A stretch of DNA of 64,000 nucleotides from Ilex aquifolium (lineage: Eukaryota > Streptophyta > Magnoliopsida > Aquifoliales > Aquifoliaceae). This document shows, piece after piece, positions 22,928 through 32,440 of this stretch; positions within the stretch are counted from its first letter, which is position 1; the number at the start of each line of letters is the position of its first letter. A program made the position numbers and the translations under genes. The notes beneath the pieces are model-generated. The model had not been told where the DNA came from and made no database searches. It saw only the letters and a program-made list of their open reading frames with translations. The stretch spans positions 14,114,451-14,178,450 of the forward strand of contig OX637395.1 of the NCBI GenBank assembly GCA_951799425.1. Reading direction: 5' to 3'.

Positions 22928-23850
22928 CATGAGTTGAGAACTGGATGGAGCGTAAAACGCACCCGTTCAACAAAAAGCGAGATGGAGCATAAAATGCACT
23001 CGCCAAGAAAGTGAAAAATGAAAAAAGAGAGAGCCAAGAAAGTGAAAAAAAAAAAAAAAAAATGGAAAGAATACATAAAGTTTTAAGAGGAATGCCAAAA
23101 GGTAGCTTTTGAACCCCATAAACGTCGTTTCTTAAACTCTAAACCCAATGGCCACAATACAACCTAATAAAAGTCCTTTTTGATTCCAGAAATCATATAT
23201 TTGCATCCAGTCTAGCAATCTAAAAAGGAAAATGTTAATAATATATTTAATACAGTGTTAATATTCTTTCATGAGATTATGTCAATTTCCAGTTTATTTA
23301 ACATAACCGCTCCTTTCTATTACATGTGAAATAATTTGTTTTGTTATCAATATTCCAATCACATGTAAAATTATAAGAACAGTCACTATAACATGTGTGC
23401 TATTCTTACTGAGTGTATTCCAGGAAAGGATTGACATCAAGACTACCATGAAAGAGGGTAATATTTTTCAAGTAATTTCTGAAAATAAAAACATCACTAC
23501 ACACACACACAAGTTTTCATAAAAATATATAGATAATACTACACCCAACATATGATTCTCTCAAGGTGATCAGAAAAAGGAAGCATTCTAGCAAGACAGA
23601 AGAAATATCATCTTAAGCATGCATGTGAAAAATATGGAATATGCATTCCTAATTACTGAAGTTTGTAGGTAGCTTCACTGGAAACCTTCACGAGACACAA
23701 CTCGTCCACTAGGGATCACCTAGGGGTTTAATGGCTTATTGCATATGCTAAATGCAATCGTACAAAAATCTACGAAAATGATTTTACCCCACTTGTATTA
23801 TATTTTCTTTTTATTTTACTAGGGACTAGTAAAGTTTAAGTTAGGGGGTG
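21678..23850 (+). other. Element C non-coding interior
   Basis: No convincing gene. It keeps pieces seen in A, B and D: a decayed hairpin/G-tract (about 21838-21880, G-tract shortened to GGG), the TTTGTGACTGGCAGACG block (21937-21966), and from about 22660 the long block shared with B 31250-32440, including GATCTTAGGCCAT and TTTCTTTTACAAAATTATAT. A-runs lie at 22020-22041, 22897-22926 and 23047-23062. A tract ending TTAGGGGGTG (23841-23850) is the likely polypurine tract. Confidence 0.7.
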
Positions 23851-25819
23851 TGATTAACCCTAAATTGTGTGTAAATTCAAAAATCAAAAAACTTGAATTA
23901 GTATAACAAATGCACTAAGAATTAGTACTTAGAGTGAATTAGGGTTTGTGCGGGAATAATACTAGTTATAACATTTTATCTCAAAGTTGCAGGACAAATG
24001 CTGAAATAACGCAAGACCAAGGGAGCAATGTCAAGGGAATGTAAAGAATGAAGGCCAAAGTGTAATTACCCAACGTGAAGACTCAGCATGCATGCAAGTG
24101 GCCGTTTCCAGCAAAGCACCACCGTCCGGACGGTGGGACTGCCGTCCGGACGGTCACCCTTGTCAGACTCAGCCTCATCCCTTCCCCCACTTGCCTTCAT
24201 TTGCCTATAAATACTGCAGCTTCTTCTGCATTTCCTACGGCCGGACTGAGGCAGAAAAGAAGAGAGAAACAGAGAGATCTGAGAGAGATTCTGAAGTTCT
24301 GAAGTTCTGAAGAGAGAAAAAGAGAGAAAGAAAAGAGAAGAGAAAATACACTCCGGTCCGTGTTATACTTCAGTCCTAAGTCCTGTACTTTTATAGTTTT
24401 TGTGTAGCTTTCAATTCGAATAGTTGAACTGCCGCCACTTTTTCATCTTAACTGATTATAAGAGTGGCTGTGTTTCAATCGTTCCCTGCGAAAGACATTT
24501 AAATTCCGCACTTTCCTTTTTGCTGTAATGACAACTGCTAGCTCTCCTTGCTTGTCTATAGCAATGGAGCGTGAGTAGTTCCGTATATCCTCCGGTTCGA
24601 GGGGAACACATGTATAATATTGATCTGTTTTTGGAATTGCTGATGTTTTATGTATACGTTTATTATATATACAAGACGGGCCAGCTAGAATGACCCCGGC
24701 GTTCCTACCGGTATGGTTAATCCTCCACTGGAATGCTGAGGAAGTTCCACTGACGCCTGGTAGTATTATGTATATACAAGACGGGCCAGCTAGAATGACC
24801 CCGGCGTTTCCACCGAAATGCTGAGGAAGTTCCACTGACGCCTGGTATTACTATATATATAATAATATTGCCTGCTGGAATAACCCCGGTGATCCTCTCA
24901 GTATGGCTAGTCCTACACTGGAACGCTGAGGAAGTTCTACTGTCTATATATATATATATATATATATTACAAGATAACCTATTGAATAATTCAAGTATGC
25001 CGCTCAAGTAACTTCACTTTCTGGGTAATATATCTAAATACAGTGTAGCCTAAGAAGCAGCTGTATTATGATTAACTACCACCGGTTGACCTGACAAGTC
25101 GCCGGAAGATAGTCTGTACCACCTGCGGATTTTACTTGAATTAATCAATTGGAACATCTAAGCCCAGTGTAGCCTAAGAAGCAACTGTGCTATATATTAC
25201 CACCGGTGTAGCCTAAGAAGCAGCTGTGTTATGATTTATTATATATATATACGTATTTGCAATCATGAGATCAAGTGAATAACTCAAGTATTCCTCATGA
25301 ATGGCTTGTCCTTCTGGTTTGCTTGGGTTAATCATTTGACATAAATATACCCAGTGTAGCCTAAGAAGCAGCTGTGTTATAATATATATATACATCAGAC
25401 CTGCCGGTTAGCTTGCCAGTAAAATGGAAGTTAACTGATGTGAGGTAGCAATTCCGTAACAAGACCGATGTAAAGCATGTGGGATCCTTGAACTGAAGGA
25501 TATCTTTTATATTTCTGTCATTAATCTGTGTTACTTACGCATTTTATTTCTGCACCTTTATTCCACCTGTTGTTTTAGAATCAAGTTTTTAACACCGTCA
25601 TTAGACTAAGCTCACACCACAAGCAATCAAACATCAAACTACTCCAAACAACCTTTTTATTGCTTTATTTTTATTTTATTTATTTTATTTTATTTTAATT
25701 ACTAAAACTCTCTGTGGGATCGATACTTGGACTCAAAAACCAAGAAAACTACAATTCGACCACTTATACTTGGGTGTAATATAATAATATAATTCTGACA
25801 CACTAAAAAGTGCGAATCA
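23851..25819 (+). repeat. Element C 3' LTR
   Basis: 1969 bp, near-identical to the 5' LTR. The palindrome pair is at 24120-24153, TATA at 24206. Differences seen are T to C near 24898 and one fewer TA unit. Followed by TSD GACTT. Confidence 0.92.
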
Positions 25820-25824
25820 GACTT

Positions 25825-26400
25825 TAGTACCATAGCTAAACTCATGTGTCATCTCCTGAGTCAAGATGTAAATTTTGTGTGGAATGAAGCATGCCAGAAA
25901 GATTTTGACAAGCTTAAAAGCATGTTAATTTCGGCTCCAATCATGCGACCCCCTGACTGGACTCTGCCATTTGATTTAATGTGTGATGCAAGTGATTATG
26001 TTGTAGGTGCTGTGTTGGGACAGAGAAAAGATAAGAAACCCTATGTGATTTACTATGCAAGCAAAACCTTGAATGATGCTCAAATGAATTATTCAACAAC
26101 TGAAAAAGAGTTGCTTGCTGTAGTTTTTGCTCTGGAGAAATTTCTTTCTTATCTTGTTGGTTCTTCTGTTATTGTGTTCATTGACCATGCAGCATTAAAA
26201 TTCTTGCTCACAAAGAAGGATGTCAAGCCAAGGCTCTTAAGATGGATACTCTTGCTCCAAGAGTTTGATCTGATCATTAAGGACAAGAAAGATGTCGTGA
26301 ATGTGGTGGCAGACCATCTATCCAGGTTAACATATGAATTTCATGAGGATGGACTGCCAATCAATGAGAATTTCCCTGATGAACAACTGTTCATAGTCAT
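25825..26400 (+). pseudogene. Element B RNase H domain (after C insertion)
   Basis: Continues the interrupted B frame. [58 protein letters not shown] (FTDH in D) and [11 protein letters not shown] are all present, with the acidic residues retained. A 210-codon stretch from 25844 to 26476 is open. Only the interruption by C and upstream stops prevent translation. Confidence 0.88.
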
Positions 26401-27750
26401 GGAAACACCATGGTACGCTGATATTGCTAACTTCCTTGCTACTGGCGTTTCCTCCTTCCTTTACATTGATGGATAGAAAGAAATTTCTGAGAGAGGTTCG
26501 CAATTTCTTTTGGAAAGATCCATACGTATTTAAATATTGTAAGGATCAGATCATAAGACGTTGCATCCTCGAGCATGAGAGCAGGCAGGTAATATCATTT
26601 TGCCATTCTGAAGCATGTGGTGGCTATTTCTCATCAAAGAAAACTGCTGCAAAAATCTTGCATAGTGGATTTTATTGGCCCACACTTTTTAAAGATGTCC
26701 ATGCCTTTTGTCTGACATGTGATAGGTGCCAAAAGTTGGGAAAAGAAACATGATGCCCTTGAACCCAATTCTAATAATTGAAATTTTTTACTGTTGGGGC
26801 ATCGATTTTATGGGACCATTTCCCCATTCCTTTGCCTATCTATACATTTCAGTGGCTGTAGACTATGTGTCCAAATGGGTTGAGGCTATTCCATGCCGAA
26901 ATAATGATCACCGAACAGTGATCAAGTTTTTAAAATTTAATATTTTGTCCCGGTTTGGAATTCCAAAATCCATCATTAGTGATGGGGGTACTCATTTTTT
27001 GCAATCGGCCTTTCTAGAATTTGATGAAAAAATACTTGATTTTTCACAAAATTGCAACCCCTTATCATCCACAGACTAGTGGACAGACAAAATTGGCTAA
27101 TCGAAAGATCGAACTAATTTTAGAAAAAAAGGGTAAACCCAGACCGCAAGGATTGGTCGTTAAGACTAACTGATGCACTTTGGGCATATCACACTGCTTT
27201 CAAAACAATTTTGGGCATGTCTCCTTATTGATTAGTCTATGGTAAGCCTTGTCACCTACCTGTGGAATTGGAACATAGAGTATACTGGGCCATTAAAACA
27301 ATGAACTTTGACTTAGACAAGGTTGGACTCTCAAGAAAACTTCAAATTAATGAGCTGGAAGAATTAAGAAATGAAGCATATGAGAATGCTAAGATTGCTA
27401 AGTTCAGGATGAAAATTTTTCATGACAAGAATATTTTACGGAAATCTTTTGAACCAGCTCAAAATGTCTTGTTATATAATTCAAGGCTCTATCTTTTTTC
27501 TGGTAAGTTGAAATCAAGATGGACTGGTCCATACATTGTCAAAAAAGTGTTTGGACATGGAACAGTGGAAGTGGAAAACCCATCGAACGGTAATATCTTT
27601 ACCGTCAATGGTCAGTGGTTGAAACCATTTTTGGAGGACTTTGTAAAAAATGTGGAAACCATTCTTTTAATGGAACCAAAATATTCCTCCGAGATTCACA
27701 CATGCCGACACAAAAAAGGGTCGGGTCAGGAAAAATCCAACCCAAACTGA
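26401..27750 (+). pseudogene. Element B integrase, frameshifted
   Basis: A frame change near 26440, then the HHCC zinc region (CHSEACGGYFSSKKTAAKI, CLTCDRCQ), a frame change near 26740, core Asp regions [11 protein letters not shown] and ISDGGTHF, and a frame change near 27030. The third catalytic position is Lys in [10 protein letters not shown], where D has [10 protein letters not shown], so the catalytic Glu is lost. The C-terminal part (27262-27750) is open with SRWTGPYIVKKVFGHGTVEV. Not functional. Confidence 0.85.
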
Positions 27751-27921
27751 CCCGCTGGGACGCCTTTATAAGGCCCCACTCCTTTTTTCTCTTTTTCCCA
27801 TCCGCCGCTGTTGGCCCCCCTCATCCCCCCTCCTCTTCTTTCTTTTTCTTCTTTCTTTTTCTTCTTCTTCTTCTTCGTTTTTCTCTGTTTTCTGCAAAAG
27901 AGACCCAGCCCCTGCAAACCA

Positions 27922-28068
27922 ATGACCACACACTCCACAAAAACAGTCCTTTGCTTCATACTTTGCATTTTAATCTTGTATTTGCTCATGGCTATTCTGC
28001 TCTTGTTCGCACTCACACATAAGGATTTCCATCCTACCCGAAACCTAGATCTCCCTAAAGATGATTAA
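27922..28068 (+). CDS. 48-residue putative single-pass membrane peptide (element B)
   Basis: Intact here. It reads MTTHSTKT, then a hydrophobic segment of about 24 residues (VLCFILCILILYLLMAILLL), then a polar tail ending DLPKDD. The ATG at 27922 is chosen because A has an ATG at the same place and the frame length is identical (147 nt). A in-frame extension upstream to 27811 uses no ATG and is pyrimidine-derived Phe. A TATA-like TTTATAAGGCC lies near 27768. Silent changes are enriched between A and B. Small size and hydrophobicity resemble movement or envelope-type accessory peptides, but I cannot assign a family. Confidence 0.5.
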   Translation: MTTHSTKTVLCFILCILILYLLMAILLLFALTHKDFHPTRNLDLPKDD

Positions 28069-28157
28069 TTGTTGTGTTTTGTTCGTAGGTTTCGGCAGAT
28101 AAACAAATCTCTACCTTTCAACCTCATTTCCAAAATCCACACACTAGTAAATTTGAA

Positions 28158-28196
28158 ACATTGGGGACAATGTTCAGTTTAGGTTGGGGGGTGAGA
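28158..28196 (+). promoter_or_regulatory. Post-pol hairpin and internal polypurine-like tract (element B)
   Basis: A perfect 6-bp hairpin ACATTG-GGGA-CAATGT (28158-28173), then AGGTTGGGGGGTGAGA at 28181-28196. D has the outer pair changed from A-T to G-C. The tract is nearly the same as the polypurine tract before the 3' LTR (32429-32440). Confidence 0.6.
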
Positions 28197-28330
28197 ACTA
28201 CAGTTCATATTTTGTGCCAGTAAATTTTTTTAAATTGTTGTTGTTGTTGTTGTTTCTGATCGTATTGTGTACCTTGCCTCATATTTTGTATAAATTGATG
28301 ATTGTGTCTGTGAGTCAGCTTCTATCGTCT

Positions 28331-28361
28331 TTGTGACTGGCAGACGTTAAGAACCAGATAG
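28331..28361 (+). promoter_or_regulatory. Conserved TTTGTGACTGGCAG block (element B)
   Basis: CTTTGTGACTGGCAGACGTT followed by AAGAACCAGATA; shared with A and C at the same relative place. A pyrimidine-rich stretch precedes CAG, so a 3' splice site for a subgenomic RNA is possible. Confidence 0.45.
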
Positions 28362-28383
28362 AGTGCCTTAAAATTTAGCAAGC

Positions 28384-28788
28384 ATGGATAGTAAACTTTT
28401 TTGGTTTAGTCTGGGAGTTTTACGTAACTTTCCATCTGATGTGCATATTGTGATCATAAGAAAAACAAGATCGGTAAGAAAGAATGAAATCCAAGAATAG
28501 CAAGCGAAACCACTATGTGGTAGAAGCACATTTGCTAAACGTTGTCGTGCCAAAAGACTTGGTGCTTGTAAACAATGTGGCCGGGTATTTCACATGAAAG
28601 AATATAATTAGTGTTCTGAACCAATTTTCGGTCGCGCACTCGATCGATGGATAGTGAATGGGCAGAGTAAGGATTATCTTGACACGCCATCCTATTCCGG
28701 TACTTTGCTTAACCGGTTTGTACGACAGGAAATTAGAAGAGTCACTGATGGTTTAAATGACACGGAGACAGAGGATGACTTGGATTAG
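28384..28788 (+). pseudogene. Small basic Cys-rich frame (element B copy), two in-frame TAGs
   Basis: Reading from ATG 28384 gives MDSKLFWFSLGVLRNFP, a hydrophobic stretch DVHIVIIRK, TAG at 28498, then CGRSTFAKRCRAKRLG, ACKQCG, a His five residues after the last Cys, HMKEYN, TAG at 28609, then a tail ending ETEDDLD and TAG 28786. The pattern 'Cys-Gly-x-Ser, basic run, CxxC' recalls the Cys-rich nucleic-acid-binding proteins of some plant RNA viruses (Pfam Viral_NABP, PF05515 by memory). The second TAG is shared with A. Similarity is by eye only. The opposite strand is also open at 28368-28553. Confidence 0.38.
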
Positions 28789-29036
28789 ACTGCTTTCTAA
28801 CAAAACTGTGGAAAACTGCATTTTGGGAATGAGAGCCAAGGGTCCGAATTTTTGTAAAAAGTATAAAAATCTTTTTTGTACAAACTTTTTTGACTAAAAT
28901 GAAAATATAATACCTACCTAAAGCGTGGGTAGGGACTTATCCTGAGACGCCATGAATTTTTAGATCAAATTTGTATGTATACCTTTTCTTTAAATATGTA
29001 CATAAATTTGCATAGAAATTTTCAATTTTTGCTTTG
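28789..29036 (+). other. Element B spacer between Cys-rich frame and palindrome cluster
   Basis: No coding signal. It holds GGACTTATCCTGAGACGCCATG (28936 on, split here as GGACTTATCC and TGAGACGCCATG), conserved in A near 2253-2275. A related copy of this motif lies inside the Cys-rich frame of both elements. Confidence 0.4.
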
Positions 29037-29301
29037 ACGTTCGAACGCCAAGTAACGTTCGAACATTACCTACTTGCAATACTCAGTCTCTGATGGAAAC
29101 AAAAAGTACTGGGAGCTCAGCATGTTCGAACGCCAATAGAACGTTCGAACGAGAATACCACGTTCGAACGCCAATAACACGTTCGAACGCCATGAGCTTA
29201 CTTTGGTCTCTAACAAAACTCAAAAGTACTGGGAGCTCACCACGTTCGAACGTCAGTCTCACGTTCGAACGTTCTTTTTAAAATTCTACTACATGTTTGA
29301 A
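29037..29301 (+). promoter_or_regulatory. Internal palindrome cluster upstream of ORF3 (element B)
   Basis: Four pairs of CGTTCGAACG or near copies, centres 18-19 bp apart, plus one degenerate single copy, linked by two copies of AAAAGTACTGGGAGCTCA. The palindrome matches the array in B's LTR. The cluster ends about 235 bp before the ORF3 start. Confidence 0.72.
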
Positions 29302-29316
29302 CGTCAACCCTTAGGC

Positions 29317-29324
29317 TATAAAAG
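29317..29324 (+). promoter_or_regulatory. Candidate TATA box of internal ORF3 promoter (element B)
   Basis: TATAAAAG in GGCTATAAAAGTCTGG, 16 bp after the last palindrome copy and 213 bp before the ORF3 ATG. The homologous site in A is TATAAAAAC. Confidence 0.5.
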
Positions 29325-29536
29325 TCTGGTTCATCTTCTTCACTTCAAAAACCCCCAAAATTTTGAAAAATCACCAAACCCTAGAGTGCCTCTTCATTAC
29401 CCAGCCCTCAAAATACCTCTCATTCCCAATTTCTACCCCAAATCGACCATACCAAAGCCATTCCCACCTCATTCATCCTCATTCTCACAAGAAAATCAAG
29501 ACTTTCAAGCCCTAACACCCCCAAACCCGAAACACC

Positions 29537-30630
29537 ATGCCTCCAAGAGTCAAGCTCCTTGCTAGGCGCAACACACCAAGTCAAAAGCCTAATATGGTGG
29601 AGGAAGTCGTTGAGGAGAGAGAAGGGAGACCCATTACATGAAGGTATGATAAAACCCTCTTTCCTACCGCGCTCAAGGGAGACAGGTATGAAATTTTTTA
29701 CCGAAACCATGCTCTGGTTTGTGATCGGGATGTGATATTGAGTGACTTTGCGGAGTTGGGTATTTTTTAGAACATGGGGAGGAGGGAATGGACGTTATAC
29801 TTGCGAAACGGCGGAGATGCCGTGATTGACTTGGTGCGGGAGTTTTACTCCAACACCGAAATGGTCAATGGGGAGATACGAAGCTATGTGAGGGGGGCTC
29901 ACTTTGGTGTAGATGAGGACTATATTCGGGAGCTTAGACAAGAGGTACCTCGAGTACCAAGTCCTACCTACCCCCCGAGAAAGAAGGTGGCCATGGATAC
30001 TATGGGGGCGGAATTAACCGGGTTGGCAACTTTTTCGTGGGCAAGGAAGAAATTTTTTCGACATGGGGAGTTGACTGATAAGTATAAGATGCTGAATTTG
30101 ATTGCGGTCTCGAACTTCTCCCCAAGATGGCCCGTCTACTATACACACTTGGGAAGGGCCACAACATAGACCTCCCCTCACTAATTCTGACCGAGATGAA
30201 GAAGGGATGCGATGTAAAGAGGAACTCGCTCCCTTTTGGCACTTTGGTCACGGAGATGTAGAAGGACCACAGGCTTAGGGTGAGGCCAGAGATGAAGATA
30301 CAGAGGCCGATGAGACCACTCAACAAGGCTTCCTTTCGGAGGAGCCAAGGTCACAGTGGAGGCCCGACGGCTAGACAGGATGTGCCCCCTGCTCGAGGCA
30401 TCGATGAGGTGCAGGATATGTTGGATGAAGAGGAGGAGAGAGAGCTAGATGCTGAGAGAGCCCAGGAGCAGACTCGGGAGGAGGCAGGCCCTAGCACCAG
30501 CACCAGCACCCACCGATCACTGAGAGAGATTATGTTTGGCATAGAGTCCAAGCAAGCTGAGATTCTCCGACAGCAGGAGGAGATTCTCAGCTATCTGAGG
30601 GGTGGAGCTGGTGGAGCTGGCGGAGAGTGA
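29537..30630 (+). pseudogene. Element B ORF3 (putative plant transposon protein-like), broken
   Basis: Starts MPPRVKLLARRN. Blocks in order: EEREGRP, LFPTALKGDRYE, CDRDVILSDFAELG, then WTLYLRNGGDAVIDLVREFYSN and YVRGAHFGVDEDYI, PSPTYPPRKK, DKYKMLNLIAVSNF, LPFGTLVTEM, then a charged coiled-coil-like C-terminus (ERELDAERAQEQ, FGIESKQAEILRQQEEIL) and Gly-rich end. Breaks are TGA 29639, TAG 29768, a frameshift near 30130 and TAG 30259. The order of blocks matches D ORF3. It occupies the position called 'env-like' in Athila elements, yet I see no signal peptide or membrane span. Confidence 0.65.
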
Positions 30631-32440
30631 GAGAGACATTTATGTTCTTGAGTGTGGCTGTGTATTTATTACTTCTTTTATGGATGATTTGAGTCTTTTG
30701 TTTTTCTGCTCAACTATCATATTTTGTGAAATGAATGGTTCAATTTTATCACTTTTATCGTTTTAAATGCATGTGTAGAATTAGCACTTTATTGTTATTT
30801 GTTAATGAATGAAGGAACAAATGTGGATTCCAAAGACTATTTGTTAAAGTGACTAACCACATGATCGGTTTGACATCGCACTTAGCAACCTAGACTTAAA
30901 ACCATATTTCTTGGAAAAATGGTATTCTCTCTATGCTTAAAATGTCAAATGTACATTGGTATTTGTTATTCTTAAGGTACAAGATGATTGGACTCGAAAA
31001 TGGAATCGATATATAACCGACATTCCCTAAAAAAACCCGACATAACCAGTGGAGATAACAAAGGATACCATGGTAAGTTTTGAGCCTTGCAATGCTTTTG
31101 AGAGACGATCAACATTTACTCAAGTAAGGTCTTTCACTCTCAATTTTTGAATAATCTCATTAAACTTATTTTGATTGACGCAACTAAAGCGATCTATTGA
31201 CATATCCTACAAGGAATCTTTCATATGACGCATGCATATGCACATACTTGAGAAAGGATCTTAGGCCATATTTGACTAAATTTTGAGCCTTAGCCATTTC
31301 TTTTACAAAATTATATCCCTAGTTAGCAGAGATTGAGCCTTTAATGTACGATCTTTTTTTCCAAATAGCCCGTATGATAACAAAAAACCACAAGAAAATG
31401 TACTTGACATACCTTTGCTATCTAATTTTCTTGCACCCTCTTATAAATCAGTATGATACAGAAATTAAAAAAAAGAAAGGGAAAAAGACTATGGTGGCTA
31501 CTATTCAATGAAAAGAGAAGTCGGTGGAAACAATTGAAAAAGAAACAGAAAGACAAGAAATTGCCAAGAAAGTGAAAAATGAGAAAAATGAAAGAAAGAA
31601 ATATCATTTCTAGGCAAAATGTCGACAAGCTAGAAAGAGGTGTGCTACATTACAAAATGAAAGGATAGCTTTTTAATACCATTGACGTCATTTCGTTAGC
31701 CACTGAACTCTGGCCACATTACAACCTATAAAAAGCCCTAATTGATCTCAAGTCTGATGCATGTATGTGTCGTCAGCCAAAAGTGGGGTATGGTAAATAG
31801 TGTTTCTTTAATTGCATCAATATTCTTCCATGAGATTATGCCAAACATGATTAGTTTGCTTCTGTAAAACTTCACTCCCATACTAATTGTGCATGAGATT
31901 TTTTCGATTGGCCATCCTCTAATTACATACCCTTTTGAGAGACAAGTCACTATAATCAGAGGGAATTTTTGCTGAGAGCATTCTACGAGAGATTTGTGAA
32001 ATCAAAGCTATCCATGGAAGGTGGAAACGAGGAATGTTTGTTATATAACAATTCTTGTTGCTAGAATGATCATTCTGACTACACAGGGAATCCCAAATGC
32101 CAATGTGACAAGTGCTAATTTGTGCATTGAATAAATACCAACGAAAGAGGGGTGTGCGGGAGATAAGTCGAGATTGAGGGTTAGGTGTCCCGACGACCAT
32201 GATGATAATTTACTTTAACCATCAATCCCACATACACATCTATTCAACTGAAGTTTGTGGGTAGCTTCACTGAAAAACCCTCACGAGACAACACTCATCC
32301 ACTAGGGTAAACCTGGTTGTTTAACGGCTTGTTGCATACGCTAAATGCAACCGGATGACCTACGAAAATGGCATTGTAAATAAATCTCATTTAATTGCTC
32401 CTGTATTACTAGAGACTAGCAATATTTAGGTTGGGGGTTG
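30631..32440 (+). other. Element B non-coding 3' interior with polypurine tract
   Basis: No gene. It includes the long block shared with C (22660-23850) and, in part, with D (43240-44200), with GGATCTTAGGCCAT, GAGCCTTAGCCATTTC, CATTACAACCTATAAAAAGC and CATGAGATTATGCCA as landmarks. It ends in AGGTTGGGGGTTG (32428-32440), the polypurine tract beside the 3' LTR. Confidence 0.65.

Larger units (their letters stand above)
17050..25819 (+). mobile_element. Element C: non-autonomous Athila-like retrotransposon (gag-protease only)
   Basis: 8770 bp, TG...CA ends (TGATTAACC...GCGAATCA), perfect TSD GACTT at 17045-17049 and 25820-25824. LTRs are 1971 and 1969 bp and differ, as far as I can see, by one substitution (18097/24898) and one TA step, so the insertion is very recent. 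PBS and PPT are present. One long open gag-PR frame is followed by about 2.2 kb without coding capacity; RT, RH, INT and ORF3 are absent. This fits the class called TR-GAG (terminal-repeat retrotransposons with GAG), with a protease added. It must use pol functions from elsewhere. Confidence 0.93.

Noticed and set aside
22855..23076. Phe-rich minus-strand ORF
   Set aside because: Comes from poly-A runs in C's non-coding interior.
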